Positions 52,175 to 61,285 of a DNA stretch of 64,000 bases are shown here, piece by piece. A program made the position numbers and the translations under genes. Position 1 is the stretch's first letter. Each line of letters opens with the position of its first letter. Under the pieces are notes generated by a model. That model saw nothing but the letters and a program-made list of their open reading frames with translations. It searched no databases and was not told where the DNA came from. The stretch lies in the NCBI GenBank assembly GCA_964554875.1, contig CAZKQJ010000016.1:1-64000 (forward strand), in the 5' to 3' direction. Source of the stretch: Marispirochaeta sp964554875. Lineage in GTDB: Bacteria; Spirochaetota; Spirochaetia; JC444; Marispirochaetaceae.

Positions 52175-52203
52175 GTGTGTCAACAACGAATGTAAAACGA
52201 TAA

Positions 52204-53217
52204 TTACATGTTGGCGATTTCTGCCCTGATGTCGTCGTAGAGTCCGGGTACCCAGCTGTCGGCAAACTGATTGGGAATGTCCTTGAGGGCCTGCTGGAAG
52301 GAAGCTACATCTACCTCGATGAATTCCATGCCCTTCTCCTGCAGCTTTTTCCTGTAATCCTCTTCTCCGGCAGCCTGCAGTTCGTTGTGGAACTGGGTAA
52401 TTCCTTCGCCTTCTGCAATTACGAGTTCCTGAAGATCAGCCGGGAGTTTCTGGAAGAACTTCTCGCTGACAACGTAGGTAAAGAAGGCTCGCTGGTGAGC
52501 GGTCTGGTTTACGTAGTCCTGGACTTCGTCAAAGTGGGGAGCATAGATATAAGCCAGGGGGTTCTCCTGGGCCTCGACGATTCCCTGGCGCAGGGCCATG
52601 TACAGCTCACCGTAGGCAATTGCCTGGGGCTGGGCGCCGAGGGTCTTCCAGCTTTCAACGTAGATGGGCTGGAGGGGAATTCTGATCTTGAGTCCCTTGA
52701 CATCGGCAGCCTTGCGGATGGGCCGGAGAGATGTCAGGTGCCGGGGACCCCGGAGTCCGTAACCGATGATCCGGATGCCCTTGTTGTCGAGCATGGCCTT
52801 CTCTACGCGGTCGCCGATAGGTCCGTTCAGGACGTGCATTACCTCATCGCTGTTTGTGAAGATGTAATAGGCGCTCCAGATGTTGTATTCCGGTGCAGCC
52901 TGCTGGTGCACAGTGGTTCCCATAATGGCCATGTCCACGTTGCCGAGTTCGAGCATGTTGACGATATCAACCTCTTTGCCCAGCTGTTCGTTGCCGTAGA
53001 GTTTTACTTCGATGCGGCCGTTGGATTTTTCTTCGATTCTCTTCTTGAACTCCTTTGCGGAAATGTCGTCCTCTCCGCCGGAAGCTCCGCCGTAGGAAAT
53101 CGACATTTCATAGGTTCTATCCGCACCGCCGGTCTCCTTGGAGCCTTCAGCATAGATCAGTGTGGACGAAAGGAGCAGAACAAGTGCGATCTGCATGAGA
53201 GTTTTCATGGCTTTCAT
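52204..53217 (-). CDS. dctP: TRAP transporter substrate-binding protein, DctP family
   Basis: A 337-residue periplasmic protein starting MKAMKTLMQIALVLLLSST with a signal peptide ending near IYAEG. ISAKEFKKRIEEKSNGRIEV, GNEQLGKEVDIVNMLELGNVD and LKIRIPLQPIYVESWKTLGA are the DctP landmarks; the Arg in KIRIP is the usual carboxylate-binding residue, so an organic acid is the likely ligand. I chose ATG 53217 because GGAGGG lies 6 nt upstream; an ATG at 53232 overlaps that site. First gene of the transporter set, behind the GntR gene. Confidence 0.94.
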   Translation of the reverse strand: MKAMKTLMQIALVLLLSSTLIYAEGSKETGGADRTYEMSISYGGASGGEDDISAKEFKKRIEEKSNGRIEVKLYGNEQLGKEVDIVNMLELGNVDMAIMGTTVHQQAAPEYNIWSAYYIFTNSDEVMHVLNGPIGDRVEKAMLDNKGIRIIGYGLRGPRHLTSLRPIRKAADVKGLKIRIPLQPIYVESWKTLGAQPQAIAYGELYMALRQGIVEAQENPLAYIYAPHFDEVQDYVNQTAHQRAFFTYVVSEKFFQKLPADLQELVIAEGEGITQFHNELQAAGEEDYRKKLQEKGMEFIEVDVASFQQALKDIPNQFADSWVPGLYDDIRAEIANM

Positions 53218-53268
53218 AGTATCCCTCCTCATGGGATTATATTTCCAACCCGTAATCCGGGCTGTAAC

Positions 53269-53934
53269 CTAGGTTGTACCGGTACCCACCGGCAGACCGC
53301 TGTAATTCGGATACAGCGAGTGGAGCAGATGCTGGCAGGTCATGATGATGTGCTCCCGCATGTGCTGCTCGCTCATTTCCTCGTTGCCTTCCAGAATTGC
53401 GTTGATGATGTAGATATGATAGGTCCTGGAATCCACCTCGATTCCGGAGATTTTCTGCGTCATATTGGCGGTAAGGGTGACCATGTTGTTGAGCTTTTCG
53501 TGAAACTCCGACAACAGGGAGTTCCCCGCGGTTTCAATTATCTTTTTGTGCATGGCGCGGCCAAGCTTGACGCCTTCGTCGGCATGGGTGTTGGCGTCAA
53601 TAGCCTCCAGCTGGTCCCTGATTCTCTGGAACTCCTGGTGGTCGGCCCTGGTGGCCTTTTGACAGCAGAGTTTTGCCGCCATGGCCTCGATGCTCTCCCG
53701 GGCTTCGAAGATTTCGAAGAGCTGTTTTATGTCCAGCTTGCGTACGGAGAAGCCCTTTCCCCGCTGCTGGACAACGAGCCCCGTATTGACCAGGTTGAAG
53801 AGGATCTCCCGCATGGGGGTCCTGCTGACGCCGTAGTGCTCGCACAGATCTCGTTCGATAAGGTAGGCCCCGGGGAGGAGTTCTTCGTTGCGTATCTTGC
53901 GTTTAATGTCCTCAATTATCTGGCTCTTGTTCAT
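53269..53934 (-). CDS. GntR-family regulator, FCD (FadR-type) subfamily
   Basis: 221 residues. The N-terminal winged helix (LIERDLCEHYGVSRTPMREI near 30-49) is followed by the helical FCD ligand domain (FEIFEARESIEAMAAKLCC, LGRAMHKKIIETAGN, RTYHIYIINAILEGNEEM), which contains the His and acidic residues for metal and ligand binding. It lies directly upstream of dctP on the same strand and likely controls the TRAP genes and itself in response to an organic acid. Two GTATAC sites stand upstream. Confidence 0.93.
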   Translation of the reverse strand: MNKSQIIEDIKRKIRNEELLPGAYLIERDLCEHYGVSRTPMREILFNLVNTGLVVQQRGKGFSVRKLDIKQLFEIFEARESIEAMAAKLCCQKATRADHQEFQRIRDQLEAIDANTHADEGVKLGRAMHKKIIETAGNSLLSEFHEKLNNMVTLTANMTQKISGIEVDSRTYHIYIINAILEGNEEMSEQHMREHIIMTCQHLLHSLYPNYSGLPVGTGTT

Positions 53935-53969
53935 AAAGGCGACACCTGCTCCAATTCCCGAATATTATA

Positions 53970-54021
53970 TGTATACACCATGAAGTTGTTTGACTTGATT
54001 AGAAAAAAACATACTGTATAC
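53970..54021. promoter_or_regulatory. paired GTATAC sites upstream of the GntR gene
   Basis: TGTATACA (53970-53977) and TGTATACC (54015-54022), spaced about 45 bp. FadR-subfamily regulators often bind short palindromes of GTATAC type near their own promoter, so these are autoregulatory operator candidates. Confidence 0.45.
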
Positions 54022-54095
54022 CAAGAAAAAGCCGTAAAAATACTCTAAAACGGGTTTTTGCTCTTGTCAAGGAAAACTTTTGGAAAAAGTTAGGG

Positions 54096-54128
54096 GCCGG
54101 ATGTATCTGAAAAACGGATACACCCGGC
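54096..54128 (-). terminator. hairpin behind the sugar isomerase gene
   Basis: GCCGGATGTATC and GGATACACCCGGC form a 12-bp stem with one A-C mismatch around an 8-nt loop, starting 8 bp after the stop of the isomerase gene on the - strand. No clear T-run follows on that strand, so it may act as a weak or factor-assisted terminator. Confidence 0.5.
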
Positions 54129-54135
54129 TTAAATT

Positions 54136-55050
54136 CTATTTGACCAGCGTCCAGGCCCTGTTCAGTACCCGCTTGGACCCGGCTATGACCACATCGGGGT
54201 CTTCTCCGGCGGTGGGTTTGACCTCGAAACTCAGAATCGGCGGCTTCTCCTTGTTCAGAAAGCCCATGTCCTTAAGGGCCTGCAGGTATTCCACCAGTTC
54301 GTCCACATCGTTCTCGCTGTCGGGAAAGCCGAAGCGGGGGTGCTGGTCTCCGTAGGCGGGCATGGAGGGGTCCTTCATGACACAGTTCCCCATGTGGGCA
54401 TGAACCAGGTGCTCCTTGATGGGATGCAGCGACTCCTTGATGCTTTCGTGGAGCAGGGGTATGTGGCTCAGGTCCACCATGAGTCCGAAATTATCGTACT
54501 CCTTTTTAATTTCCTCGGCGTAACGTTTTGCCAGGGAGGCGGGACCGATAAGGCTTGCCTTGTCTATGTCGTAATCGAAGACCTCGTGAACGATCTTCAT
54601 GTTTCCCTTGGACTTGGCGTAGGCGCAGATTTCCTTAGTGGACTTGAGCAGCGCCTGGAAGGCCTCTTCCTTGCCGGACTCTTCGTATTTCCCGCTCAGG
54701 AAGGCGGTTCCCTCGGCGCCCATCTCGCAGGCTTCATCGATGGCGGCTTTGACGGTGTCCACGGCTTTTTTTCGTTCCCCCTCGTCAAGGGAGTTGACGT
54801 TCTGTTTCTGGGACAGGAGCATGGGCTGGGCCCCGAAGGCGACGGAAATGTGGGCGGACCGGATCATCTGCTTTGCCCGTTCCCGAACCTCCCTGTCCTT
54901 GATCCAGGTAATCTCCACGGCATCGAAGTAGTCGTCCGTCAGGACCTTGCGCAGGGACTCGTCTATCTGTCCGTTACCGCTTCCGGCTTCCGGGTAGGCC
55001 ATAAAGTGTATGATCCCGACTCTCATGTAGGCGTGCAAAGATTCATTCAT
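54136..55050 (-). CDS. sugar phosphate isomerase/epimerase family protein (TIM barrel)
   Basis: A 304-residue xylose-isomerase-like TIM barrel. FDAVEITWIKDREVRERAKQ, then KIVHEVFDYDIDKASLIGP, LMVDLSHIPLLHESIKESL, HLVHAHMGNCVMKD and LSFEVKP supply the Glu, Asp, His and Glu metal ligands in family order, so the active site looks complete. Related enzymes epimerise or isomerise keto sugars and their acids. It precedes the GntR/TRAP cluster on the same strand and probably acts on the imported compound. ATG 55050 is the first start; a GTG-based alternative begins nearer VGIIHFM. Confidence 0.85.
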   Translation of the reverse strand: MNESLHAYMRVGIIHFMAYPEAGSGNGQIDESLRKVLTDDYFDAVEITWIKDREVRERAKQMIRSAHISVAFGAQPMLLSQKQNVNSLDEGERKKAVDTVKAAIDEACEMGAEGTAFLSGKYEESGKEEAFQALLKSTKEICAYAKSKGNMKIVHEVFDYDIDKASLIGPASLAKRYAEEIKKEYDNFGLMVDLSHIPLLHESIKESLHPIKEHLVHAHMGNCVMKDPSMPAYGDQHPRFGFPDSENDVDELVEYLQALKDMGFLNKEKPPILSFEVKPTAGEDPDVVIAGSKRVLNRAWTLVK

Positions 55051-55190
55051 AGCTATTCCTCCATATATTGTGACCTTTCTATATTTCTATAATGTACTTA
55101 TTTGCTGTCATTTAGGAAATCCCGGAGTATAATTACTGCACCTTCTCCGGATTTGTACATGGAAGAACAGCATAATCAAAAGGAGACGCA

Positions 55191-55550
55191 ATGGAAAGAA
55201 TCAATCTTCAGCAAAAATTCGGTCTGTTCACGGAACAGTGGGACCCTAAGATAATCGCCCAGGTGAATGAATACCAGGTAAAGATTGCCCGCATCGAAGG
55301 GGATTTCCCGATGCACCGACACGAGGAAACGGACGAGCTCTTCTTCGTGGTCCAGGGGGCCATCAGAATGGATTTTGAAGACCGTCAGGTGCCCCTGGGA
55401 GAAGGAGACATGATCGTCGTGCCCCGGGGCGTCCTGCATCGCCCCCACGCGGATACCGAGGCCCGTATCATGATGTTCGAACCTGCAGGTACCCTGAATA
55501 CGGGGGATGTAACGGACGAACACACAAAAGAGGATCCGGCGAGGATATAG
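55191..55550 (+). CDS. cupin-domain protein
   Basis: A 119-residue single cupin: FPMHRHEETDELFFVVQG (motif 1 with two His and a Glu) and PLGEGDMIVVPRGVLHRPHA (motif 2 with the His), all expected metal ligands present. Small cupins of this type include sugar isomerases, dioxygenase-like and ligand-sensing proteins. It is divergent from the sugar isomerase gene, suggesting a shared regulatory region of 140 bp and a link to the same pathway. AAAAGGAGACGCA gives a strong ribosome site. Confidence 0.88.
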   Translation: MERINLQQKFGLFTEQWDPKIIAQVNEYQVKIARIEGDFPMHRHEETDELFFVVQGAIRMDFEDRQVPLGEGDMIVVPRGVLHRPHADTEARIMMFEPAGTLNTGDVTDEHTKEDPARI

Positions 55551-55597
55551 GGCAGTCTCTGGATAATTCTCTCTTTTTTTGTCATACTTGCCCCTGC

Positions 55598-57421
55598 ATG
55601 ATACCTTTTTTGCCCTGCACTTCCCAGGAAATGTCGGACCGCGGCTGGGACCGCTGTGATTTCATCATCCTGAGCGGCGACGCCTATGTCGATCACCCCT
55701 CTTTTGGAACGGCCATTATCGGCCGTGTTCTGGAAGCCGAGGGTTTTCGGGTGGGTATTATCCCCCAGCCCGACTGGCGGTCCCCGGAGAGCCTGACTGT
55801 TTTCGGCCGTCCCCGGCTGGGTTTTCTCGTAAGCGCCGGAAACCTGGATTCCATGGTTGCCAACTATACGGCGGCGAAAAAACCCCGCAGGGACGACTCC
55901 TATTCACCCGGCGGAGAGGGTGGGCGCAGGCCGGACCGGGCCTCCATTGTCTACGCCAACCTGGTGCGCCGGGCCTATAAACGCATGCCCCTTATCATCG
56001 GCGGTATCGAGGCCTCTCTGAGGCGTCTGGCCCACTACGATTACTGGAGCAACTCCCTGCGCCGCTCCCTGCTCCTCGACTCCAAGGCGGACCTGCTGGT
56101 TTATGGAATGGCGGAGCGGAGCATCGTCGAGATCGCCCGGCGCATGGACGCGGGGGAACATATCCGGGATATAAAGAACGTCCCCGGCACCGTTGTGCTG
56201 GCGGATGAAGAAAGCCTCCCGAAGGATACGATCCTGCTTCCCCCTCATGAGCGCCTTAAAAAGGAACGACGCGCCTTCGCCGAGAGTTTCCGCGTCCAGA
56301 TGCGAAATACCGATCCCGTGACCGCCAAACCCCTCTACGAGGCCTACGGAGCCAACGGGGTGCTGCAGCTTCCGCCCCAGAGACCCCTGGAACGGGAGGA
56401 GTTCGACCGGATCTACTCCCTGCCCTTTGCCAGGGAGCCCCACCCCATGTACAGCCAGGGGGTCCCGGCCATCGAGGAGGTGCGTTTCAGTCTGGTGTCG
56501 AATCGCGGCTGCTTCGGTTCCTGCAGCTTCTGCGCCCTGACCTTTCACCAGGGACGGGTCATCCAGTCCCGCAGCCATGAATCCCTGATCAAGGAGGCAC
56601 AGGAGCTTACCCGGCACCCCGGCTTCAAGGGCTATATCCACGATGTGGGCGGCCCCACGGCGAATTTCCGCCACCCCTCCTGCAATAAGCAGCGTAAAAG
56701 CGGAACCTGCATCGACCGCATGTGCCTGTTCCCCGAAGCCTGTCCCTCTCTGGATGCGGACCACTCGGACTATGTCGCGCTGTTGGGCAGACTGAGGAGA
56801 GTCCCGGGGGTCAGGAAGGTCTTTATCCGCTCAGGGATCCGCTTCGATTATCTTCTTGCGGAGGGTAACGACCGCTTTCTGCGGGAGCTGTGTGAACACC
56901 ATGTAAGCGGGCAGCTCAAGGTGGCGCCGGAGCATGTTTCGTCCCGGGTCCTCGCGGCCATGGGTAAACCGGAGCACCGGGCCTACCTGGACTTTAAAAA
57001 GCGCTTTGACAGGATAAACTCGGAACTCGGGAAAAAGCAGTACATCGTACCCTATTTTATCTCATCCCACCCCGGGTCCACCCTGGAAGATGCGGTGGAG
57101 CTGGCCCTCTTTTTCAAGGAGCAGCGCTTTATCCCTCAGCAGGTTCAGGACTATTATCCCACCCCGGGAACAGTCTCCACCTGCATGTACTATACCGGTA
57201 TCGATCCGCGGACCATGAAGAAGATCTATGTTCCCTCGGACCCTGAAGAAAAACGGATGCAGCGGGCGCTGCTGCAGTTCAACAGAAAAGAGAACGCCGA
57301 TCTTGTGCGAAAGGCGCTGATCAAAGCGGGCAGAAAGGATCTGATCGGTTACAGCAAAAACTGCCTGGTGGCTCCTGCGGGAAGAAGATCCGGGAATTTC
57401 AGGGGAAAACATCCCGCATGA
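55598..57421 (+). CDS. ygiQ: YgiQ-family radical SAM protein
   Basis: A 607-residue member of the UPF0313/YgiQ family. C305, C309 and C312 (GCFGSCSFC) hold the 4Fe-4S cluster for S-adenosylmethionine. The N-terminal B12-binding-like part includes DYWSNSLRRSLLLDSKADLL and GGIEASLRRLAHY; later landmarks are HDVGGPTANFRHPSC with further Cys residues and PEHVSSRVLAAMGKP. The reaction is still not firmly known. Length is somewhat shorter than E. coli YgiQ at the C-terminus. It stands alone, downstream of the cupin gene. Confidence 0.94.
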   Translation: MIPFLPCTSQEMSDRGWDRCDFIILSGDAYVDHPSFGTAIIGRVLEAEGFRVGIIPQPDWRSPESLTVFGRPRLGFLVSAGNLDSMVANYTAAKKPRRDDSYSPGGEGGRRPDRASIVYANLVRRAYKRMPLIIGGIEASLRRLAHYDYWSNSLRRSLLLDSKADLLVYGMAERSIVEIARRMDAGEHIRDIKNVPGTVVLADEESLPKDTILLPPHERLKKERRAFAESFRVQMRNTDPVTAKPLYEAYGANGVLQLPPQRPLEREEFDRIYSLPFAREPHPMYSQGVPAIEEVRFSLVSNRGCFGSCSFCALTFHQGRVIQSRSHESLIKEAQELTRHPGFKGYIHDVGGPTANFRHPSCNKQRKSGTCIDRMCLFPEACPSLDADHSDYVALLGRLRRVPGVRKVFIRSGIRFDYLLAEGNDRFLRELCEHHVSGQLKVAPEHVSSRVLAAMGKPEHRAYLDFKKRFDRINSELGKKQYIVPYFISSHPGSTLEDAVELALFFKEQRFIPQQVQDYYPTPGTVSTCMYYTGIDPRTMKKIYVPSDPEEKRMQRALLQFNRKENADLVRKALIKAGRKDLIGYSKNCLVAPAGRRSGNFRGKHPA

Positions 57422-57477
57422 AGGCTCAATCTTATGTGTTACAATGCCGTTAATCGTATCATAAAGGATTGTATTGC

Positions 57478-59574
57478 GTGAGTTCACAGCTTGGGGAAAC
57501 ATCAGAGTTCTATCGCCGCATTCTGGAGCAGTCGAAGGCTGTGATCATCGCTGTTGTGGACCCCCGGCTGGAGCTTCTCTACATAAACGATTCAGTATCC
57601 GAGATTACCGGATACTCCCACGAGCTTTTCTTAAACGGCACTTTGAACTGGAACGAACTGGTTGTCCAGGAAGACCTGCAGAAGATTCGCTACTACCATC
57701 GGCGTCGCAGTGCCGGGGACAAGGAAGTTCCCGACCAGTACGAAATCAGGATTGTCGATCGTAACGGTCTGCACCGCAATCTGGTTCTGCAGGTCGGGAA
57801 CTATATCGATGCCGGAAATCTGGTTATTACCCTGTTTGACATCTCCCACTGGAAGCGATACGAAGAACGGCTCCTCGGCAATGAGGAAAAGCTGAAGGCC
57901 ATGGTCGAACTGAGCCGGGAGATAACCCTGGTCGTCAATGAATCCATGACAATCGAGTACGCCGGCGGGGCTGTCGTTCCCCTCCTGGGGTATCGGCTGG
58001 AGGAGTTGAGCGGTAAAAACCTGCGGGACCTTGTACACTCCGAGGATATCGACCGGGTCTCCGCCCTCTACCTCTCCGGTATTACCGAAAGCTCCACCTT
58101 TGATATTCTGGATTTTCGCCTGCACAACGCCGATGAAGAGTGGGTCCACATGGAGGCGAACTGCAACAACCAGCTGAACAATCACCGTATTTCCGGGGTA
58201 ATAGTTACCCTTCGGGATATTTCCGCCAGGAAGGTGGCGGAGGAAAAGGCCCAGTTTTACGAGCATTACGACTACCTTACCCGTCTGCCGAACCGGAGGA
58301 TGTTTTTCGAACGCCTGGGGCTGGAGCTGCGGCATATAAAGCGCCGTTCCACTACCTTTGCTGTCCTCTGTTTCGGGGTCGACCGCTTCAAGGAGGTGAA
58401 CGACCTTTTTGGTCCGAAGGTCGGCGATCGCCTTCTGGTGGAGATCGGGAAGATCCTCGCCAGATCCTTCCGCAGGGACGATTCGGTCTCCCGTCTGGAG
58501 GGCGACAAGTTCGGCGTGCTGGTGACGGATGTAAACCGAACCGAGCATGTGCTGGAGATCGTCAAGAAGATCCTCGAGGTATTCAAGGAGCCGATTACCA
58601 TTCTGGGAGAGAAAATCCGGGTCAGCGTCAGCATCGGTGTCGCCGTCTATCCGGACGATGGGTTTAACGAGGAGATGCTGGTCAAAAACAGCGAGACGGC
58701 CCTCTTCATGGCCAAGGAACGGGGAAAATCGACCTGGCAGATGTATAACCGCAGACTCCACAGCTCCATCCAGGCCCGCCGGACAATGGAGCGGCAGTTC
58801 GAGCAGGCCCTGGGAGGTAACGAGTTCTTTGCCCTTTTTCAGCCGAAGGTCGACCGCAAGGGCCGCATTATCGGCGCCGAAGCCCTGGCCCGCTGGAACT
58901 CGCAACGGCTGGGACAGATTTCGCCGGACCAGTTTATTCCCGTTGCCGAGAGCAGCGGACTTATTATCCCCTTTGGACGGGAGATGCTGGACCTTGCCCT
59001 GAGGGAATGGCAGCGCTGTGTCTGTGCCGGAACAGGAGAGGAGAAACCTGTGCTGGCGGTGAATTTATCTCCCTTTCAGTTCGGGCATCCCGACCTGGTC
59101 AGGGACATTCAGTGCGCTCTGGAGAAGACCGGCTTTGATCCCTCCCTGCTGGAACTGGAGATAACCGAAACCGGGATCATGCGGGACCAGGACGAAGCTG
59201 AGAAGAAACTGCAGCAGTTGAATGAAATGGGTGTCAGCATTGCCATCGATGATTTCGGTACCGGGTACTCCTCCCTGAAAAAAATCAAGGATTTTCCCGT
59301 AGGGACCATCAAGATTGACAAATCCTTCCTGGAAAACCTGAATTTCAGCAGGAAATCATCCACCATTATCAATGCCATTATCGGGCTGTCCCACGATCTG
59401 GGCTTCTCCGTTGTTGCCGAAGGGGTGGAAACCCTGGACCAGCTCGAGTTTCTCCAGGAGGCGGGCTGTAATATCTATCAGGGTTACCTGTTTGACAAAC
59501 CTCTGACTATCGATGAACTGGCTTCCCGCTTCGCGGTGCCCTACTATCCGGTATTGCTCAATGCGAAGAGCTAG
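57478..59574 (+). CDS. PAS-PAS-GGDEF-EAL protein, probable c-di-GMP phosphodiesterase
   Basis: 698 residues from GTG 57478 (AAAGGA lies 9 nt upstream). Two PAS domains (about 8-115 and 140-250), a GGDEF domain (YLTRLPNRRMFFERLGLEL onward) and an EAL domain. The GGDEF signature is changed to EGDKF (341-345), so cyclase activity is doubtful. The EAL domain is complete: GAEALARW (about 467-474), NLSPFQF, LELEITETGI, IDDFGTGYSSL and VVAEGVET. It should therefore degrade c-di-GMP, with the PAS domains and the GGDEF relic as sensory parts. No membrane segment, so it is cytoplasmic. Confidence 0.93.
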   Translation: MSSQLGETSEFYRRILEQSKAVIIAVVDPRLELLYINDSVSEITGYSHELFLNGTLNWNELVVQEDLQKIRYYHRRRSAGDKEVPDQYEIRIVDRNGLHRNLVLQVGNYIDAGNLVITLFDISHWKRYEERLLGNEEKLKAMVELSREITLVVNESMTIEYAGGAVVPLLGYRLEELSGKNLRDLVHSEDIDRVSALYLSGITESSTFDILDFRLHNADEEWVHMEANCNNQLNNHRISGVIVTLRDISARKVAEEKAQFYEHYDYLTRLPNRRMFFERLGLELRHIKRRSTTFAVLCFGVDRFKEVNDLFGPKVGDRLLVEIGKILARSFRRDDSVSRLEGDKFGVLVTDVNRTEHVLEIVKKILEVFKEPITILGEKIRVSVSIGVAVYPDDGFNEEMLVKNSETALFMAKERGKSTWQMYNRRLHSSIQARRTMERQFEQALGGNEFFALFQPKVDRKGRIIGAEALARWNSQRLGQISPDQFIPVAESSGLIIPFGREMLDLALREWQRCVCAGTGEEKPVLAVNLSPFQFGHPDLVRDIQCALEKTGFDPSLLELEITETGIMRDQDEAEKKLQQLNEMGVSIAIDDFGTGYSSLKKIKDFPVGTIKIDKSFLENLNFSRKSSTIINAIIGLSHDLGFSVVAEGVETLDQLEFLQEAGCNIYQGYLFDKPLTIDELASRFAVPYYPVLLNAKS

Positions 59575-59612
59575 AATATGATTAAAGCAGACAATAATAT
59601 ATAGGAGTTAAT

Positions 59613-60026
59613 ATGGCCAATCAGGGAAAATCCGTGGATGGAATCTTTTTTCTGCAGCTCGCGGTCTCTCTGTTTCTGATAGTATCCGGGCTTCTGGGGA
59701 TCATGGACTACGCATCCACGGGAAGCAAACTCTCACGCTTTGTGAACGATATTTTCGGCGGCGGTAATAACGTAATTACCATTGTGATCGCCGTGGCGGA
59801 GCTGATTTCCGGGACCATTCTGCTGGTGGGGCTTTTTCTGCTGATCCGCAACCGGACCCTCTTTTTCGCGGTCCTCTTTGTTTTTGTGCTCTGGGCTGCA
59901 CGGATGCTCCTGTACTACTTCCTCAATAATTTTCTGCATCCCGATGCTCTTGTCTGGCTCCACACTATGGCCCCTGACCTTATTGTCCTCTCCTCGCTGT
60001 GGGTAATCCTTCGCCGTTACGCCTAG
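59613..60026 (+). CDS. small membrane protein, four predicted segments
   Basis: A 137-residue hydrophobic protein: segments near 10-30 (FFLQLAVSLFLIVSGLLGIM), 52-75 (VITIVIAVAELISGTILLVG), 80-103 (LFFAVLFVFVLWAARMLLYY) and 117-132. The shape resembles DoxX-like proteins, but no conserved residues confirm it. The next gene overlaps its 3' end by 28 nt if the longest start is used. Function unknown. Confidence 0.75.
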   Translation: MANQGKSVDGIFFLQLAVSLFLIVSGLLGIMDYASTGSKLSRFVNDIFGGGNNVITIVIAVAELISGTILLVGLFLLIRNRTLFFAVLFVFVLWAARMLLYYFLNNFLHPDALVWLHTMAPDLIVLSSLWVILRRYA

Positions 60027-60979
60027 GACCCTCCGCCGACAACTCTCCTCTCCTTGTTCTCGCTCCGCTGGAAGGGATTACGACGGCGGTCTACCGCCGG
60101 ACAGTCATGGAGATGTTCGGCGGTCTCGACGGGGCCATTGCCCCCTTTATCGGGACCATCCGGGGAGCACGGCGCTACGATTATCACCTGCGGGATGTGC
60201 TGCCCGAAGCAAACGGGTCCCGGCCGCTGGTTCCCCAGATTCTTGGGGCCGATCCCGGTGGGGTCGAACACGTCTCCAGGGCCTGCGCCGCTCTGGGATA
60301 CACCCAGGTTAACTGGAACATCGGCTGCCCGATTCCGAACATTACCCGCAAAAAGCGCGGTTCCGGCATCCTGCCCCATCCTCGGCTGATAGACGAGGTC
60401 CTCTCCCGCTGCTGCCGACCCGATCTTCCGGCCTTCTCGGTCAAGCTGCGTCTTGGTCTTGAGGACGCGGACGAGTGGCGGGAGGTTCTGAAGGTTCTGA
60501 ATGATTTTCACCTGGACTTCGTAGTGCTCCATCCCAGGACGGGGCGGCAGATGTACCGGGGAGCTCCTGACCGTGATGCCTACGGCGAATTTCTTGCCCG
60601 GTGTCGGCACCCCCTGCTCTACAGCGGCGACATTAATTCTGCTGAAGATTTCCGGGAGCTCGCTGCCCGCTTCCCCGAAACTGCCGGCTGGCTCCTTGGA
60701 CGGGGCCACCTTTCCCGGCCTGTCCTGGCCCGGGAGATCAGGACCGGAAGGCGTGAGTCCTTCTCCATGAGGGAGATCGCCCGTTTTCTCCGGCGACTGG
60801 CGGACGGGTTTCTTGCAACCGGAGCCGCTCCGCAATGGGTCCTGGGAAAAATGAAACTCTACTTCGGCTACCTGAAGCACGGAAGCGACGATGCTGCACA
60901 AGCGCGGCAGTTCTGGACCGTCCTGCGAAGCTGCAGGGAGTGGGGCCTCTTTGAGACCCTGCTCCGGGAGTACCTTTAG
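59999..60979 (+). CDS. tRNA-dihydrouridine synthase family protein (DusC-like)
   Basis: A flavin-dependent TIM-barrel enzyme of about 320 residues that reduces uridines in tRNA. APLEGITTAVYRRTVMEMFG is the FMN-binding start (APMxGxTD region), WNIGCPIPNITRKKRGSGIL has the expected catalytic Cys in NxGCP, and VLHPRTGRQMYRG contains the His/Arg that contact flavin and tRNA. The start is uncertain: GTG 59999 overlaps the membrane protein gene by 28 nt and later non-ATG starts are possible. It resembles the shorter DusC branch. Confidence 0.85.
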   Translation: MGNPSPLRLGPSADNSPLLVLAPLEGITTAVYRRTVMEMFGGLDGAIAPFIGTIRGARRYDYHLRDVLPEANGSRPLVPQILGADPGGVEHVSRACAALGYTQVNWNIGCPIPNITRKKRGSGILPHPRLIDEVLSRCCRPDLPAFSVKLRLGLEDADEWREVLKVLNDFHLDFVVLHPRTGRQMYRGAPDRDAYGEFLARCRHPLLYSGDINSAEDFRELAARFPETAGWLLGRGHLSRPVLAREIRTGRRESFSMREIARFLRRLADGFLATGAAPQWVLGKMKLYFGYLKHGSDDAAQARQFWTVLRSCREWGLFETLLREYL

Positions 60980-61003
60980 GGCACCTGTGCACAGGCGGGC
61001 GGC

Positions 61004-61285
61004 CTATCGCCACTCCATCTCGAATAGTTTTATTCCCTCCTGGGTAAAGAAAGCCTTTAAATCGTTCACCACGCCGCGGATTTTCGCCGCCTCCTCATCC
61101 TCGCAGTAGACAATCAGTATAAAGTTTTCCTCCGGCCAGACATGGTCCCCCATCCGGGGGCCGGAGCTTCCGACCCCGTGGACAACGGGGATCTTGGTAT
61201 AGTGCTGCGCCGCTCCCGCCTCTTTCAGGGCGTCGTGAAGGTCCCCTTCTATGGAACGGTTGGCGATAATCTCGATTCTTTTCAC
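61004..61285 (-). CDS. PG0541-family transporter-associated protein (PII-like)
   Basis: A 93-residue PII-like small protein: MKRIEIIANRSIEGDLHDAL, the variable loop KIPVVHGVGSSGPRMGDHVW, then NFILIVYCEDEEAAKIRGVV. It matches the PG0541 group that accompanies RND efflux pumps. It overlaps the end of the pump gene by 4 nt, confirming a common transcript. It may bind a nucleotide or metal and modulate the pump. Confidence 0.8.
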   Translation of the reverse strand: MKRIEIIANRSIEGDLHDALKEAGAAQHYTKIPVVHGVGSSGPRMGDHVWPEENFILIVYCEDEEAAKIRGVVNDLKAFFTQEGIKLFEMEWR

